64,000 nucleotides of DNA, taken from contig NZ_CANNGQ010000003.1 of NCBI RefSeq assembly GCF_947504145.1, forward strand, positions 372,001 to 436,000, in the 5' to 3' direction. The notes under the pieces are model-generated. The model saw only the letters and a list, made by a program, of their open reading frames with translations, made no database searches and had not been told where the DNA came from. Source of the stretch: an uncultured Microbulbifer sp. (GTDB lineage: Bacteria; Pseudomonadota; Gammaproteobacteria; Pseudomonadales; Cellvibrionaceae). Positions 44,034 through 53,581 of this stretch are shown piece by piece (position 1 is the first letter of the stretch; every line of letters starts with the position of its first letter). Position numbers and translations under genes: made by a program.

Positions 44034-44948
44034 TCAATCCACATCCCGCCCACGCCCAGCACGCAGCAATTCAAACCACTCTTCACGATCCAGCTCCATT
44101 TCCAGAGCCCCCAGGGCCGCCACAAGTCTTTTGGGGTTACCGCTCCCGAGTACCGGGATCACCTTTGATGGGTGCTTCAACAGCCACGCCAGCGCCAATT
44201 GCATGGGGCCATGCTCCGGATTCAGGTCGCGCAGTTGGGTCAGGCGTTGCAGCTCCCGCTGCACACGCACTGCACCTTCGTCATTGCCACTGAACAGCCT
44301 CCCACCGGCGAACGGCGACCAGGCCATGGGGATAATATTGTGTTGCTGGCAGTGATTCAGCTGACCGTCAAACATCGGCTGGGAATGGAGTAGAGAAACT
44401 TCGATCTGATTAACCACCAGTGGCAGGGAAAGGCGGGACTGCAACAGGTCGGCCTGATGGGGCAGGAAATTGGACACCCCCAGGTGTTTTACCTTGCCCT
44501 CAGCCACCAACTGCTCCAGTACTGCTGCCAGAGCCTCGGCATCCATCAACGGGTCCGGGCGATGCAGCAACAGCAGGTCCATCTGCTCAATACCCATATC
44601 CCGCAAACTGGCTTCCACCGCACCGCGCACATGGTCGCCGTCCGTAGCGTAGTGATTAATACGCGCACCGGACGCTTCGCCAGCCAGGCGGATACTGCAC
44701 TTGCTGACGATTTCCATCCGTTCGCGCAACTGCGGCTTCAATTTCAGCGCTTCGCCAAAAAACTGTTCGCAGCGATAGTCACCGTAGATATCCGCAAGAT
44801 CAAAAGTGGTTACTCCCAGGTCCAGCATCTGCTCAAATAAAACAATGCGCTCGGCGGGAGAGTAACTCCAGTCGGTAAGGCGCCAGAGACCGAAGGCGAT
44901 ACGGGACAGTGAAAGTTCGGGAGCGAGGAGAGAGGTAACGCACTGCAT
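44034..44948 (-). CDS. Aldo/keto reductase (YdhF-like)
   Basis: A 304-residue NADPH-dependent oxidoreductase. The catalytic tetrad is visible: Asp in TTFDLADIYG, Tyr in DIYGDY, Lys in MEIVSKCSI and His in DLLLLHRPD. The cofactor segment is near VIPVLGSGNPKRL. The closest recognised group is the E. coli YdhF type. The natural substrate is unknown. It is convergent with the hypothetical gene and downstream of a terminator that ends the phytase transcript. Confidence 0.9.
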   Translation of the reverse strand: MQCVTSLLAPELSLSRIAFGLWRLTDWSYSPAERIVLFEQMLDLGVTTFDLADIYGDYRCEQFFGEALKLKPQLRERMEIVSKCSIRLAGEASGARINHYATDGDHVRGAVEASLRDMGIEQMDLLLLHRPDPLMDAEALAAVLEQLVAEGKVKHLGVSNFLPHQADLLQSRLSLPLVVNQIEVSLLHSQPMFDGQLNHCQQHNIIPMAWSPFAGGRLFSGNDEGAVRVQRELQRLTQLRDLNPEHGPMQLALAWLLKHPSKVIPVLGSGNPKRLVAALGALEMELDREEWFELLRAGRGRDVD

Positions 44949-44986
44949 AAAAAAATCCGCCGGATCAAAAGATACCGGCGGATTTT
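44949..44986 (-). terminator. Rho-independent terminator of the phytase gene
   Basis: Minus strand: AAAATCCGCCGG and CCGGCGGATTTT form a perfect 12-bp stem with an 11-nt loop, followed by TTTTTTT. It lies between the phytase stop and the aldo/keto reductase start, insulating the two genes. Confidence 0.85.
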
Positions 44987-45055
44987 CGCATACTACTGCC
45001 GGGATTGAATCGGCCCCTGCCGGGGCGGATTCAGACCCACAGGCTTACGCTGCAC

Positions 45056-46993
45056 TTACTGGGGCAGATTGAGCGTTTCCGCAATATCCGCCCAGGATAC
45101 CAACTTGAAGTTCTGTGCCTGGCTCGGCATACGGTTGCGGCCGTCCTGCACCACCAGCAAGCCTTGCGGGTACTGGCTACCAAAGGCCGCACTGGACACT
45201 TCAAGACCATCGGTTTCCGAACTGCCGTCGAGATTCTTGTCCAGGTTGATATCCACCTTGAAGTTACTTACAAACTGGCTGCCATCGCGGCTGAACAGCG
45301 CGTAGCTGTTGTTGCCCTGGCTGGATACCACCAGATAGCTCTTGTCGCCGGCATGGTAGAGGCCCATACCTTCCACATCGGCTGCCAGGCGCTCGCCATC
45401 CACCGCGGCGATCAACTGCGGTTTGGCTTCGCGGGACAGGAAGGCGGCGATATCCAGACGCCAGATACCACCATCTTCTTCACCGAAGAACAGCGTCTGC
45501 ATCTCGTCATCCACCACGCAACCTTCCACCTGGCTTTCCACCGCTAGAGAGGCGACCTGCTGCAGGCTCCAGTCCACGTTGCCAGTGCCGGGGACTATCT
45601 GCAGCAACTGCACCGCGCCCTCCTTGTCCGACACCCAGGTCATCAGGTCGGCACCCTTGCGGTACACACACAGCCCGTAGGGGTCTTCCATATCCAGATT
45701 GCGCAGCCCCAGGTATTCCACCTGCCCGGCGGCGCTGATGCCGAACAGACTCACACCGGGGTCGGTACGGTTGGTGGCGGCGGCAATGGCCACAAACTTG
45801 CCGTGCTGGATCGGGCGCAGGTCTACATTGTTGACGCGACCGACCGCGAAGTGTTCCACCAGCTTGCCGTTCAGGTCGTAAACATTGAGGCCGCTTTTCT
45901 TGTCGGTACCCAGAATCAAGCTGGCAGACGGATTGACCGGGTTAACCCAGATGGCAGGGTCATCCGCGGCATCGCCACCGGAAGTAACCGGCGCAGTCTG
46001 GCCGCTGGCGCGCACCCGCGGGATTTCTACCGGGCCGCGGAAGGCCTGCATTTCAGCAGCGGGCTCCGGCAGGGTCACGGCAAAGCGGTGCACCTGGTCA
46101 CTCTCTTCTTCCAACGCGAGCAATGCGCCCTGCAAGACCGCGGCGGACACCGGCTCCATTTCCGCCAGTGCTTCCACAAAATGCGGCCCCTGACGGGGGG
46201 TATTGATATTAAAGGCGAGGACCCTGTCACCGGCGGTCAGCCACAGGTTGCCGCTGACACTATCCAGCCACAAGCCGCCAAATTCGTCGGCCGCCAGGGC
46301 GGAGGAAGTGGCGAACACCTCCCGCTCCTCGTCCATTTCCGCGTCGGCATTGAGGGTCCAGATACCCAGTGGCGGCTGGGCAACCAGGAGTTTTCCACTG
46401 CGGTCGTCCACCACGCAGGAAGAAACCTGCTCACCAAAATACAACGGTCGCACGCCGGTAAATTGCCAGGCCTGCTCGCGGGGGTGCACCACGTATTCGT
46501 GACCGAGGCCATTTTCGTCGATAGCAAACAAGTGCGTGCGGCCGGCCTGGCGGGAAAAGCACATGGCCACCTGGGGCGCACTGGTACTCATAGCGCCCAG
46601 GTAGCGGATGCGCGGGCTGCCGTCCTCTAGATCCAGCAGGCGTAGTTGCAGCTCAGCGCTGTCCTCATCGTACACCGCCACAAGCCAACTGTTTTCTTCC
46701 AGCTGCTGCAGGGCAAAGCGCTCCACGGTGCCGCCGTCGAGAGCGAGCTTTTCACTGCCTTCGGCATCCACCAGTACCAGGCCGCGCTTTTCACTGGCCA
46801 GCAGCAGGTATTCACTGCCGCCCAGCGCCAATGGTGCGAGCTGGCTGGAAATCACATCACTGAGTGCGAACTCTGATTGCGATGTCAGGGGGGCGGGCTT
46901 TTCCGCAGACTTCTCGATTTGAGGTCCGCAGGCACTGAGCAGGCCGGCAAGCGCCAATGCGCCAGTGGTTCTTAAAAAGGTATTTCGCGACAT
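45056..46993 (-). CDS. Beta-propeller phytase, two-domain lipoprotein
   Basis: A 645-residue 3-phytase-like protein that would release phosphate from phytate. The signal sequence ends in a lipobox (GLLSAC, Cys 22), so it is probably anchored to the outer membrane. The C-terminal half (from about residue 335) carries beta-propeller phytase motifs: DDPAIWVNP, GTDKKSGLNVYDLNG, VNNVDLRPI, DMEDPYGLC, DVEGMGLYH and VVSSQGNNSYALFSRDG. The N-terminal half looks like a second, degenerate propeller without these acidic calcium-binding motifs, as in dual-domain phytases. I start at the ATG at 46993. It lies just downstream of a TonB receptor. Confidence 0.9.
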   Translation of the reverse strand: MSRNTFLRTTGALALAGLLSACGPQIEKSAEKPAPLTSQSEFALSDVISSQLAPLALGGSEYLLLASEKRGLVLVDAEGSEKLALDGGTVERFALQQLEENSWLVAVYDEDSAELQLRLLDLEDGSPRIRYLGAMSTSAPQVAMCFSRQAGRTHLFAIDENGLGHEYVVHPREQAWQFTGVRPLYFGEQVSSCVVDDRSGKLLVAQPPLGIWTLNADAEMDEEREVFATSSALAADEFGGLWLDSVSGNLWLTAGDRVLAFNINTPRQGPHFVEALAEMEPVSAAVLQGALLALEEESDQVHRFAVTLPEPAAEMQAFRGPVEIPRVRASGQTAPVTSGGDAADDPAIWVNPVNPSASLILGTDKKSGLNVYDLNGKLVEHFAVGRVNNVDLRPIQHGKFVAIAAATNRTDPGVSLFGISAAGQVEYLGLRNLDMEDPYGLCVYRKGADLMTWVSDKEGAVQLLQIVPGTGNVDWSLQQVASLAVESQVEGCVVDDEMQTLFFGEEDGGIWRLDIAAFLSREAKPQLIAAVDGERLAADVEGMGLYHAGDKSYLVVSSQGNNSYALFSRDGSQFVSNFKVDINLDKNLDGSSETDGLEVSSAAFGSQYPQGLLVVQDGRNRMPSQAQNFKLVSWADIAETLNLPQ

Positions 46994-47105
46994 AATGCTT
47001 TCGTCTGTCTGAGATTGGCCAGTCCTTTGACTGCAGGAGGAGCCAAAATACGCCCCCAAGATTGCAGAAAGATGGCAAACAGGTGACTAACTGATTTCAT
47101 GGTTT

Positions 47106-47152
47106 AAAAATAGCAGAAAGCCCGGCACCGACTTCCACCGGTACCGGGCTTT
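47106..47152 (-). terminator. Terminator after the TonB receptor gene
   Basis: Minus strand: AAAGCCCGG and CCGGGCTTT pair (9 bp, with an inner CACCG/CGGTG-like extension) and are followed by CTGCTATTTTT. It sits about 20 bases past the receptor stop, so phytase may need its own promoter or partial read-through. Confidence 0.6.
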
Positions 47153-47173
47153 TGCATGACCTGAACCCCTAAC

Positions 47174-49330
47174 TTAGAACGCGGAGCGCCAAGTCAGGCT
47201 GTAGGTCGGCGTGCTGTCTTCGAACTGCATTTCGTTGACCGGCTCGCCGTAGTCACGAATGTACTCGACCTTCTCCTGATCCAGCAGGTTGGTGCCGCTG
47301 AAGCGCAGAACCGATTGCTGAGTCACATTCCACTCGATGAACATTTCCAGGTTGCCGTCGTACTCGGTGATCACGTATTCCTCAAACTCGGTCTCGAGGG
47401 ATTCGCTGCGTTTCTGATAAGAGACACCGGCGCCACCGAAGCCAGGGATGTCCTGGGTCAGGCTGATGTTGTACACCGAGTCCGGCTGGTTGCGGAAGGT
47501 GCGCATCTCGCCGGTGAACGGGTCTTTGATCTCGGAGTCGAGGTACGCGTAGTTGGCGTAGAAACCGGTGTTTTCCAGGCCCATGAAGGCCAGCGGCATG
47601 GAAATGTCGAATTCGACACCCTGAGAAGTGCCGCTACCCACGTTCATCGGCGTGAACAGAGCACCGCCGGCTTCGGTGTCCACACCGGTGTCGGTCAGCT
47701 CGATCACGTCATCGATGTCGCGGTAGAAGAAGTTCACGCCCACAATGCCGCGGCCCGGCAGACGGTGCTCAAAACCGAGATCGAAACCCCAGGCCAGCTC
47801 GGATTGCAGATCCGGGTTGCCCACGGTGATGTCTTCATCGTCCGGAGTCTCGTCCTCTTCAAACGGGGAAACCAGGTCGAACTCCGGGCGGCGCAGGGTG
47901 CGCGCAACGGACGCGGTCACGCGGTTGTCCCCATCCATGTCCCAGCGCAGGCTGAGAGACGGCAGCAGCTCATTGCTGTCGCTGGTGGCACTACCGTCTT
48001 CGTTGGAAACTTCGCGCTCGTAGATGTCGTAGCGCAGACCACCTTCCAGGCTCAGCTCATCAGACATGTCGTAAGTCAGCTTGGCGTAGGGTGCGACGCG
48101 GGTCTCTTCGATATCCGCTTCCACGTCAAAAAAGCCAGCCTGCATGCCGGTGCGCTCACTGGCACCGAACGAAAGGCCGGTTTTCAGCTCGGTGGCGCCA
48201 AGGGCAACTTTGTAGCTGCCTTCCAGCGAGTAGTTCTGGTCTTCGATAAACAGTACTTCGTCGCCAGTTTCCACCCCCTCGGAAACACCATCGTCAAATT
48301 CTTCTTCGGTCTCGAAGTTGACGGTGTCTTCCTTAAACTGGGACAGGGCCGCACTCAGCTCCAGTTCACCTCCACCCAGAGAGGTAACGTACAGGCCATC
48401 AATGCCCCAGCTGGTCTGGTCGATCTGTTCTTCCTGGGTGGCGATGGCTACCAGATCGCCCTCGGTGCGGCTTACCACGTCGCCTTCGTACTCGGTGACC
48501 AGTTCATTTTCGGTGCGGTCGGTAAATACGTAGTAACCGTTGAAGCGCAGCTCAGAGGTGTCATCAAGCTGGAAGCCAACAGAGCCGTTCAGGGAGCTGT
48601 CGTTGCCGTCGCGAGTATCTTCTTCGAAAGCGTAACCTTCGAGCATTTCTTCATCGTAATACTCTTCCGTTTTGCGCTTCGGGTTATAGCGCTCCTGGAT
48701 ATTGGCACCCAGCCAGAAGTCGTATCCTTCACCAGCGTGGGCAATGGCCGCAGAGCCGATGGTGCGGAAATCTTCAGAGTCGGCGTAGTAGGTACTGCCC
48801 AGACGCGTGGTAATGCCATCGAGCTTGGCGCCATCTTTCAGGATCACGTTGAGCGAGCCGGCAACGCCCTGGGAAGTCATATCCGCAGAAGGCGAGCGGA
48901 TGATTTCGATGCGCTCAACCAGCTCGGAAGGAATACGGTCTACAAAGAAAGTGCGATCGGCACCCTGACCCGGGATCGGGCGACCGTTGATCAATACTTC
49001 GGTGTACTCGGCGTTCATACCGCGCAGTTGGACCGCATCGTATTCGAGCACGTCGGAAGTGAAGGCAACGCCCGGGGTACGCTTGAGCATTTCGCCTACG
49101 GTCAGCGGCTCGAAGCGCTGGAAGAAGTCCAGGTCAAAAGACAGCGTCGGGTTGATGTCGTCGGTGCGGTCGCGATACACATTGGTACCGGTTACTACGA
49201 TCTCTTCCACGCCGGAGGCTGCGGTCATGGCGGCCATTTCGTTGGCTGAGCTCTGCGCAGCGGCGTTGACACTGATGATGGCGGCGGCAAGAGGCGCCAC
49301 CATTTTCAGATTGAATACAGACTTGGTCAT
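47174..49330 (-). CDS. TonB-dependent outer-membrane receptor
   Basis: A 718-residue receptor with a signal sequence, a TonB-box-like EEIVVTGTNVYRDRTDD near residue 43, a plug domain (MLKRTPGVAFTSDVLEYDAV and the RGMNAEYTEVLINGRPIPGQ motif) and a C-terminal barrel ending in the aromatic YSLTWRSAF. The ligand is not readable from sequence. Because it is directly upstream of the phytase, phytate or inositol phosphates, possibly as iron complexes, are the likely cargo; this pairing is known from other marine gammaproteobacteria. Confidence 0.9.
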   Translation of the reverse strand: MTKSVFNLKMVAPLAAAIISVNAAAQSSANEMAAMTAASGVEEIVVTGTNVYRDRTDDINPTLSFDLDFFQRFEPLTVGEMLKRTPGVAFTSDVLEYDAVQLRGMNAEYTEVLINGRPIPGQGADRTFFVDRIPSELVERIEIIRSPSADMTSQGVAGSLNVILKDGAKLDGITTRLGSTYYADSEDFRTIGSAAIAHAGEGYDFWLGANIQERYNPKRKTEEYYDEEMLEGYAFEEDTRDGNDSSLNGSVGFQLDDTSELRFNGYYVFTDRTENELVTEYEGDVVSRTEGDLVAIATQEEQIDQTSWGIDGLYVTSLGGGELELSAALSQFKEDTVNFETEEEFDDGVSEGVETGDEVLFIEDQNYSLEGSYKVALGATELKTGLSFGASERTGMQAGFFDVEADIEETRVAPYAKLTYDMSDELSLEGGLRYDIYEREVSNEDGSATSDSNELLPSLSLRWDMDGDNRVTASVARTLRRPEFDLVSPFEEDETPDDEDITVGNPDLQSELAWGFDLGFEHRLPGRGIVGVNFFYRDIDDVIELTDTGVDTEAGGALFTPMNVGSGTSQGVEFDISMPLAFMGLENTGFYANYAYLDSEIKDPFTGEMRTFRNQPDSVYNISLTQDIPGFGGAGVSYQKRSESLETEFEEYVITEYDGNLEMFIEWNVTQQSVLRFSGTNLLDQEKVEYIRDYGEPVNEMQFEDSTPTYSLTWRSAF

Positions 49331-49621
49331 AATTCCCCGTTCCCCATTTCTTTCCAGTCATCGGAAAGTGGTGTTACTGATTGCAGAAGCAGTTGGTTGG
49401 CCGTTGTATGGAGGGGAAAAACTGCATATCCCGCTCCCGACCTGTTGATTTGTGGGCGCAGGCTAATCTTGAGATGTGAACGTTGCGTTACGGTTTTTTT
49501 AAAATTGTCATATTGCGCCGTTATTGTTGCCGACAGAAAAGGCCCCAAAGCCAGGCAACCAGCAGCGCAGGCTATTGCCAGGCCTCATTGACAGCAGATA
49601 TGAATAATTGGTGAACGTTTT
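49331..49621. promoter_or_regulatory. Divergent control region of TonB receptor and PhoX
   Basis: The 291-base gap between divergent genes holds two weak Pho-box-like sites. One, CGTAACGCAACGTTCAC (minus, 49476-49492), matches the 11-base periodic TGTCA pattern at 10 of 17 positions. The other is a single good half-site, TTGTCATA (plus, 49505-49512). A run of eight T separates them. The match is suggestive only. Confidence 0.35.
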
Positions 49622-51577
49622 ATGACTGACACAAAACACCCCGCCGCCGAGGATCAGGCACCCGCCAGCCCACAGCGCCGCACCCTGTTCAAGGCCATCG
49701 GCGCAGCGACTGCAGCCACGGCCGGCGCGACCCTGCTGCCGGGATGTTCCGCAGAGAAGAAACCTGCGGAATCCGACAACCTGGGGTTTGCGGAAATCCC
49801 CCACCGGCTGGACTTCAACCATCACATACCGGAAGGCTATAGCGCCGATCGGGTGATGAGCTGGGGCGACCCTCTGGATGCCTTCGCCGACAAGTTTGTG
49901 CCGGAAAAGCTCGACGCCAGTGAACAGTCCCGCCGCTTCGGCTACAACAATGATTTCATTGCCTTTATGCCCCTGGACCCGGATGCCGCCCCCGGTGAGG
50001 GCGACAGACACAGCTTGAGCCGCAATAGCGAACGCGGCCTGCTGTGCGTCAACCACGAGTACACCCAGCCCCACCTGATGTTCTCCGGCTATACCGAGGA
50101 CAACTCGATCCGCGGCACCAGCGATGACCATATCGCGGTGGAGCAGCAGGCCTGCGGCCACACAGTGGTGGAAGTCGAGAAGACCACGACTGGCTGGCAG
50201 CCGGTACTGGGCAGCCCCTACAACCGGCGCATCTCCCTCACCACGGCGATGGATATTGTCGGAGCCGCCGCTGGCGACAAGCGTCTGCAAACGAACGAGG
50301 ATCCCAGCGGCACCCGCGTGTTCGGCACCGTGGGTAACTGCGCCGGCGGCAAAACGCCCTGGGGAACGGTACTGATTGCCGAGGAAGGATTTGGCGGCGC
50401 CTTCCAGGGTGACCCGGACAACGTGGCGGACGAAGTAGAAGCGCGCAATCACCACGCCTTTGGCATCGCCGAAGACAATCGCAACTGGGGCGACTACGAC
50501 CGTCGATTCGACATCACCGTTGAGCCCAACGAGCCAAACCGGTTCGGCTGGATGGTGGAATACGACCCCTACGACCCGGAATCCACCCCGCGTAAACTCA
50601 CCGGCTTCGGCCGCTTCGAGCACGAAGGCTTTACCGTGGTGAGCAAACCCGGCGAGCCCATCGTGGCGTACGGCGGCGATGACGAAGCGCACCAGTTTGT
50701 CTATCGCTTTGTATCCCGGGGTATTTACCGCCCGGGAGAAAACGCACACAACCGCACCTTGCTGACCGAGGGCACTCTGTATGCCGGGCAGTTTAACGAG
50801 CATGGCTCCGGGACCTGGCTGCCGCTCCTATTCGGCCAGGGACCGCTGACAGGGGAAAATGGATTCCGCAATCAGGCCGATGTGCTGATCGACTGCCGCC
50901 GCGCTGCCAGGTTAATGGGTGCAACGCCAATGGACCGCCCGGAAGATGTGGAAACCAACCCGGCAAACGATTGCACCTATGTCATGCTCACCAAAAACAG
51001 GAAGCGTCTGGCGGGTGAAGAAAACCCCGCAAATCCGCGCGCGCGCAACACCGCCGGCCACGTACTGGAAATCGTGCCGCCCGGGCGCAGCGGAAACCGA
51101 AACCATGCCAGCAACACCTTCCGCTGGAACACGTTTTTACTGGGCGGCAATCCCAACGCGGAAGACCCCGCCGAGCGCGGCGCCTATGGCCAGCAGCAAC
51201 CCGGTAATATTTCTGCCCACGGCTGGTTTGCGAACCCGGATAATGTAGCGTTCGACGGGCTGGGCAATATGTGGGTTGCCACCGATGGCTGCGAAAGCTT
51301 CGGTTTTCACGATGGGTTGTGGGCGATGGCCACCGAAGGAGAATTGCGTGCGGCACCCAAGCATTTCTTTGGCTGCCCGGAAGGTGGAGAAATCTGCGGG
51401 CCGGAATTTACCCCAGATGGCAAGACACTGTTCGTCGCTGTTCAGCACCCGGCGGATGCGGACGACTCGACGTTCGATAATCCATTGCATCGCTGGCCGG
51501 ACAATGACCCGACCCTGCCACCGCGGCCGACGGTCCTGGCTATCCGGAAAGATGAGGATGGGATTGTAGGAAGCTGA
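49622..51577 (+). CDS. PhoX-type alkaline phosphatase (DUF839), Tat-exported
   Basis: A 651-residue protein of the PhoX/DUF839 family, calcium- and iron-dependent phosphomonoesterases active outside the cell. The twin-arginine signal is clear (SPQRRTLFKAIGAA), followed by a lipobox-like LLPGC (Cys 42), so it may be a lipoprotein. Family features include LLCVNHEYTQPHLMF, ISLTTAMDI, VFGTVGNCAGGKTPWGTVL and the C-terminal NPDNVAFDGLGNMWVATDG and TPDGKTLFVAVQHP. It is divergent from the TonB receptor/phytase genes and extends the phosphate-scavenging theme. Confidence 0.9.
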   Translation: MTDTKHPAAEDQAPASPQRRTLFKAIGAATAATAGATLLPGCSAEKKPAESDNLGFAEIPHRLDFNHHIPEGYSADRVMSWGDPLDAFADKFVPEKLDASEQSRRFGYNNDFIAFMPLDPDAAPGEGDRHSLSRNSERGLLCVNHEYTQPHLMFSGYTEDNSIRGTSDDHIAVEQQACGHTVVEVEKTTTGWQPVLGSPYNRRISLTTAMDIVGAAAGDKRLQTNEDPSGTRVFGTVGNCAGGKTPWGTVLIAEEGFGGAFQGDPDNVADEVEARNHHAFGIAEDNRNWGDYDRRFDITVEPNEPNRFGWMVEYDPYDPESTPRKLTGFGRFEHEGFTVVSKPGEPIVAYGGDDEAHQFVYRFVSRGIYRPGENAHNRTLLTEGTLYAGQFNEHGSGTWLPLLFGQGPLTGENGFRNQADVLIDCRRAARLMGATPMDRPEDVETNPANDCTYVMLTKNRKRLAGEENPANPRARNTAGHVLEIVPPGRSGNRNHASNTFRWNTFLLGGNPNAEDPAERGAYGQQQPGNISAHGWFANPDNVAFDGLGNMWVATDGCESFGFHDGLWAMATEGELRAAPKHFFGCPEGGEICGPEFTPDGKTLFVAVQHPADADDSTFDNPLHRWPDNDPTLPPRPTVLAIRKDEDGIVGS

Positions 51578-51640
51578 TTTTTTGCGGTTCACGTTTTGGC
51601 AGGCCCGGTGGTTCCAAAGAAATCACACCGGGCGTGTCAT

Positions 51641-52273
51641 TCAGGATGATCGCAGGGAAGCGAACCACCGGGAAATGGAATCGCGCCGCCACACCAGTAA
51701 TACGAGCGCGATGGCAAAATAAATCGCGGGCTCAATCCAGCCACTTTTCACCGACCACCAAAAATGCCAGCAGGCCAGCAGCACCACCGGGTACAGGAGC
51801 CCGTGGAGCTTCTTCCAGTTTTTTCTCATCCGGCGCATCAATGCCGGCAGTGATGTGATCGCCAGCGCAAACAGGATCAACCAGGCAGAAAAGCCCAGCA
51901 GAATATAAGTGCGCTTCACCAGTTCAGTACCGATCAATGACCAGTCCAGCCCGAGGTCCAACGCCAGCCAGGCACTGAAATGCAGTGTGGCCCAGGTGAA
52001 ACACCACAGCCCGAGAGGACGGCGCAGGCGGTTCAGCTGACCGAAATGCAGTGCCCGCGCGAACGGCGACACCAACAGGGTAAGCAGCAGCAGCCGCAGA
52101 GTCCCCATACCCAGGTAGTGAATCAACTCTTTTACCGGATCCCCGCCCAGGCGTCCGTCGTTGACCGCAACAAACAACCACAGCAGGGGCAGCAGCGCAC
52201 CGATGTGCACACAGATTTGTAGCGCGATCGCCAACCTTTTGCGCCAAGCTGTTTTTTTCACCGAGCCAGCCAT
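51641..52273 (-). CDS. msrQ: MsrQ, haem-binding membrane subunit of MsrPQ
   Basis: MsrQ (YedZ), 210 residues with about five or six membrane helices, passes electrons from the respiratory chain to MsrP. Histidines in helices are visible (LRPLGLWCFTWATLHFSAWL, LLACWHFWWSVKSG). I start at the ATG at 52273, which overlaps the msrP stop (TGATG). It lies directly after msrP. Confidence 0.92.
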   Translation of the reverse strand: MAGSVKKTAWRKRLAIALQICVHIGALLPLLWLFVAVNDGRLGGDPVKELIHYLGMGTLRLLLLTLLVSPFARALHFGQLNRLRRPLGLWCFTWATLHFSAWLALDLGLDWSLIGTELVKRTYILLGFSAWLILFALAITSLPALMRRMRKNWKKLHGLLYPVVLLACWHFWWSVKSGWIEPAIYFAIALVLLVWRRDSISRWFASLRSS

Positions 52274-53274
52274 CAATAAAACTTCTTCAGGTCCATACCC
52301 GAGTAAAGACTCGCCACCTCTTCGGCATAACCGTTAAATGGCAGAGTCGGCTGGCGCTTGACTGAGAACAGGCCGCCGGGACCAATAAAACGCTCGCTGG
52401 CCTGAGACCATCGGGGGTGATCCACCGCGGGATTCACATTGGCAAAAAAACCGTATTCCTGCGGCGCCAGCTTGTTCCAGCTGGTGGGAGGCATGTGTTC
52501 CACAAGTTTTATCTTGACGATGGATTTGATCCCCTTGAACCCGTACTTCCACGGCACCACCAACCGAATCGGCGCGCCGTTCTGGGGCGGCAGGGTTTTG
52601 CCGTAGAGCCCGACGGAGAGGATACTCAGCGGATGCATGGCCTCGTCCATACGCAGCCCCTCCACGTACGGGTAATCCACACCACCTCCCACGTAGCGGT
52701 TGCGCTGCCCGGGCATTTGTTCCGGGTCGTACAGTGTCTCGAAAGCCACGTACTTGGCGCGACTGGTAGGCGCAAACCGTTTCAGAAACTTGCCCAGCTC
52801 GAACCCCACCCAGGGAATCACCATGGACCAGGCCTCCACACAACGCATGCGATAAATGCGCTCCTCCAGCCCGATCTCACCCATCAGCTTCCACACATCC
52901 ACCGTCCCCGGCTTTTCCACCTCTCCCTCTACAGTCAGGGTCCAGGGCTCGGTTTTCAGCTGCTGGCTGTGTTCTGCCGGGTCCGTCTTGCCGGTACCGA
53001 ACTCGTAAAAGTTATTGTGCGTGGTGACCTTGGCTTCCGGCGTGAGGGCGAGCTCGGGGGCGGGCTTATCGGCCGCAAAATCGAGAGGCTTGCGCGGCGC
53101 GGCTTGCGGTTTGTCAGCCCCGAACAGGTCCAGTGCCTGCGCGTTTCGCGCGAGCAGCAGCCCGCCAATTCCCGCACCAACCCCCTTGATCAGGGTACGG
53201 CGGGAAACATAAGCGGACTCGGGAGTCGCATGTGCTTCAGTGAGCAGTTTCGGTGGCGGCGATTTGATCAGCAC
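52273..53274 (-). CDS. msrP: MsrP, periplasmic methionine sulfoxide reductase
   Basis: MsrP (YedY), 333 residues, a molybdopterin enzyme that repairs oxidised methionines in periplasmic proteins. The Tat signal is [10 protein letters not shown]. The molybdenum-ligand cysteine lies in [20 protein letters not shown], and [20 protein letters not shown] is another family segment. I chose the GTG at 53274, which has GGAG seven bases upstream. It is followed by overlapping msrQ. Confidence 0.93.
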   Translation of the reverse strand: MLIKSPPPKLLTEAHATPESAYVSRRTLIKGVGAGIGGLLLARNAQALDLFGADKPQAAPRKPLDFAADKPAPELALTPEAKVTTHNNFYEFGTGKTDPAEHSQQLKTEPWTLTVEGEVEKPGTVDVWKLMGEIGLEERIYRMRCVEAWSMVIPWVGFELGKFLKRFAPTSRAKYVAFETLYDPEQMPGQRNRYVGGGVDYPYVEGLRMDEAMHPLSILSVGLYGKTLPPQNGAPIRLVVPWKYGFKGIKSIVKIKLVEHMPPTSWNKLAPQEYGFFANVNPAVDHPRWSQASERFIGPGGLFSVKRQPTLPFNGYAEEVASLYSGMDLKKFY

Positions 53275-53362
53275 GTTCTGGCTCCAGCGTTGTTCTACAA
53301 AGTGACCACGCACTCCATGGTCGGTGAAAATGAGTTTGTTCCGTCGTCTGCCGTTCTGATAC

Positions 53363-53403
53363 CGGTCTTACTTTACTGGAACAAGCTGGATAAGACCGTT
53401 TTT
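53363..53403 (+). other. Terminator-shaped inverted repeat in the msrP upstream gap
   Basis: In the 307-base gap between msrP and the next gene, CGGTCTTA and TAAGACCG (8 bp, 20-nt loop) are followed on the plus strand by TTTTT. No gene ends here on the plus strand, so it could terminate an RNA antisense to msrP, or act as a minus-strand leader structure. A weak minus-strand promoter (TTGTTC, 17-base spacer, TATCAG) overlaps it. The rest of the gap shows nothing I can name. Confidence 0.4.
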
Positions 53404-53581
53404 CAATGATTTAGTGCCGAATTAGCACTCTTCGCAATAGGAGAACAGTATTTTTGGTGGGCAGCCGAAATGCAGACTAATGTTTTAACTCTACTGTCAC
53501 CTTCACTGAGAAGCCGTGGCATCTGGCCCACCATAGCCAACTCCCACCAATGCCCAAACTGGGCCTTATGAGGTAGCGAAC

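Noticed and set aside
49476..49512. Definite Pho boxes controlling the phytase/PhoX region
   Set aside because: The matches (10 of 17, and one half-site) are too weak to claim by eye. They are listed only as low-confidence elements.
51603..51633. Terminator between convergent phoX and msrQ
   Set aside because: GCCCGGTG/CACCGGGC is a perfect 8-bp stem, but neither strand has a T-run, so it is only a possible Rho-type end or mRNA-stabilising stem.
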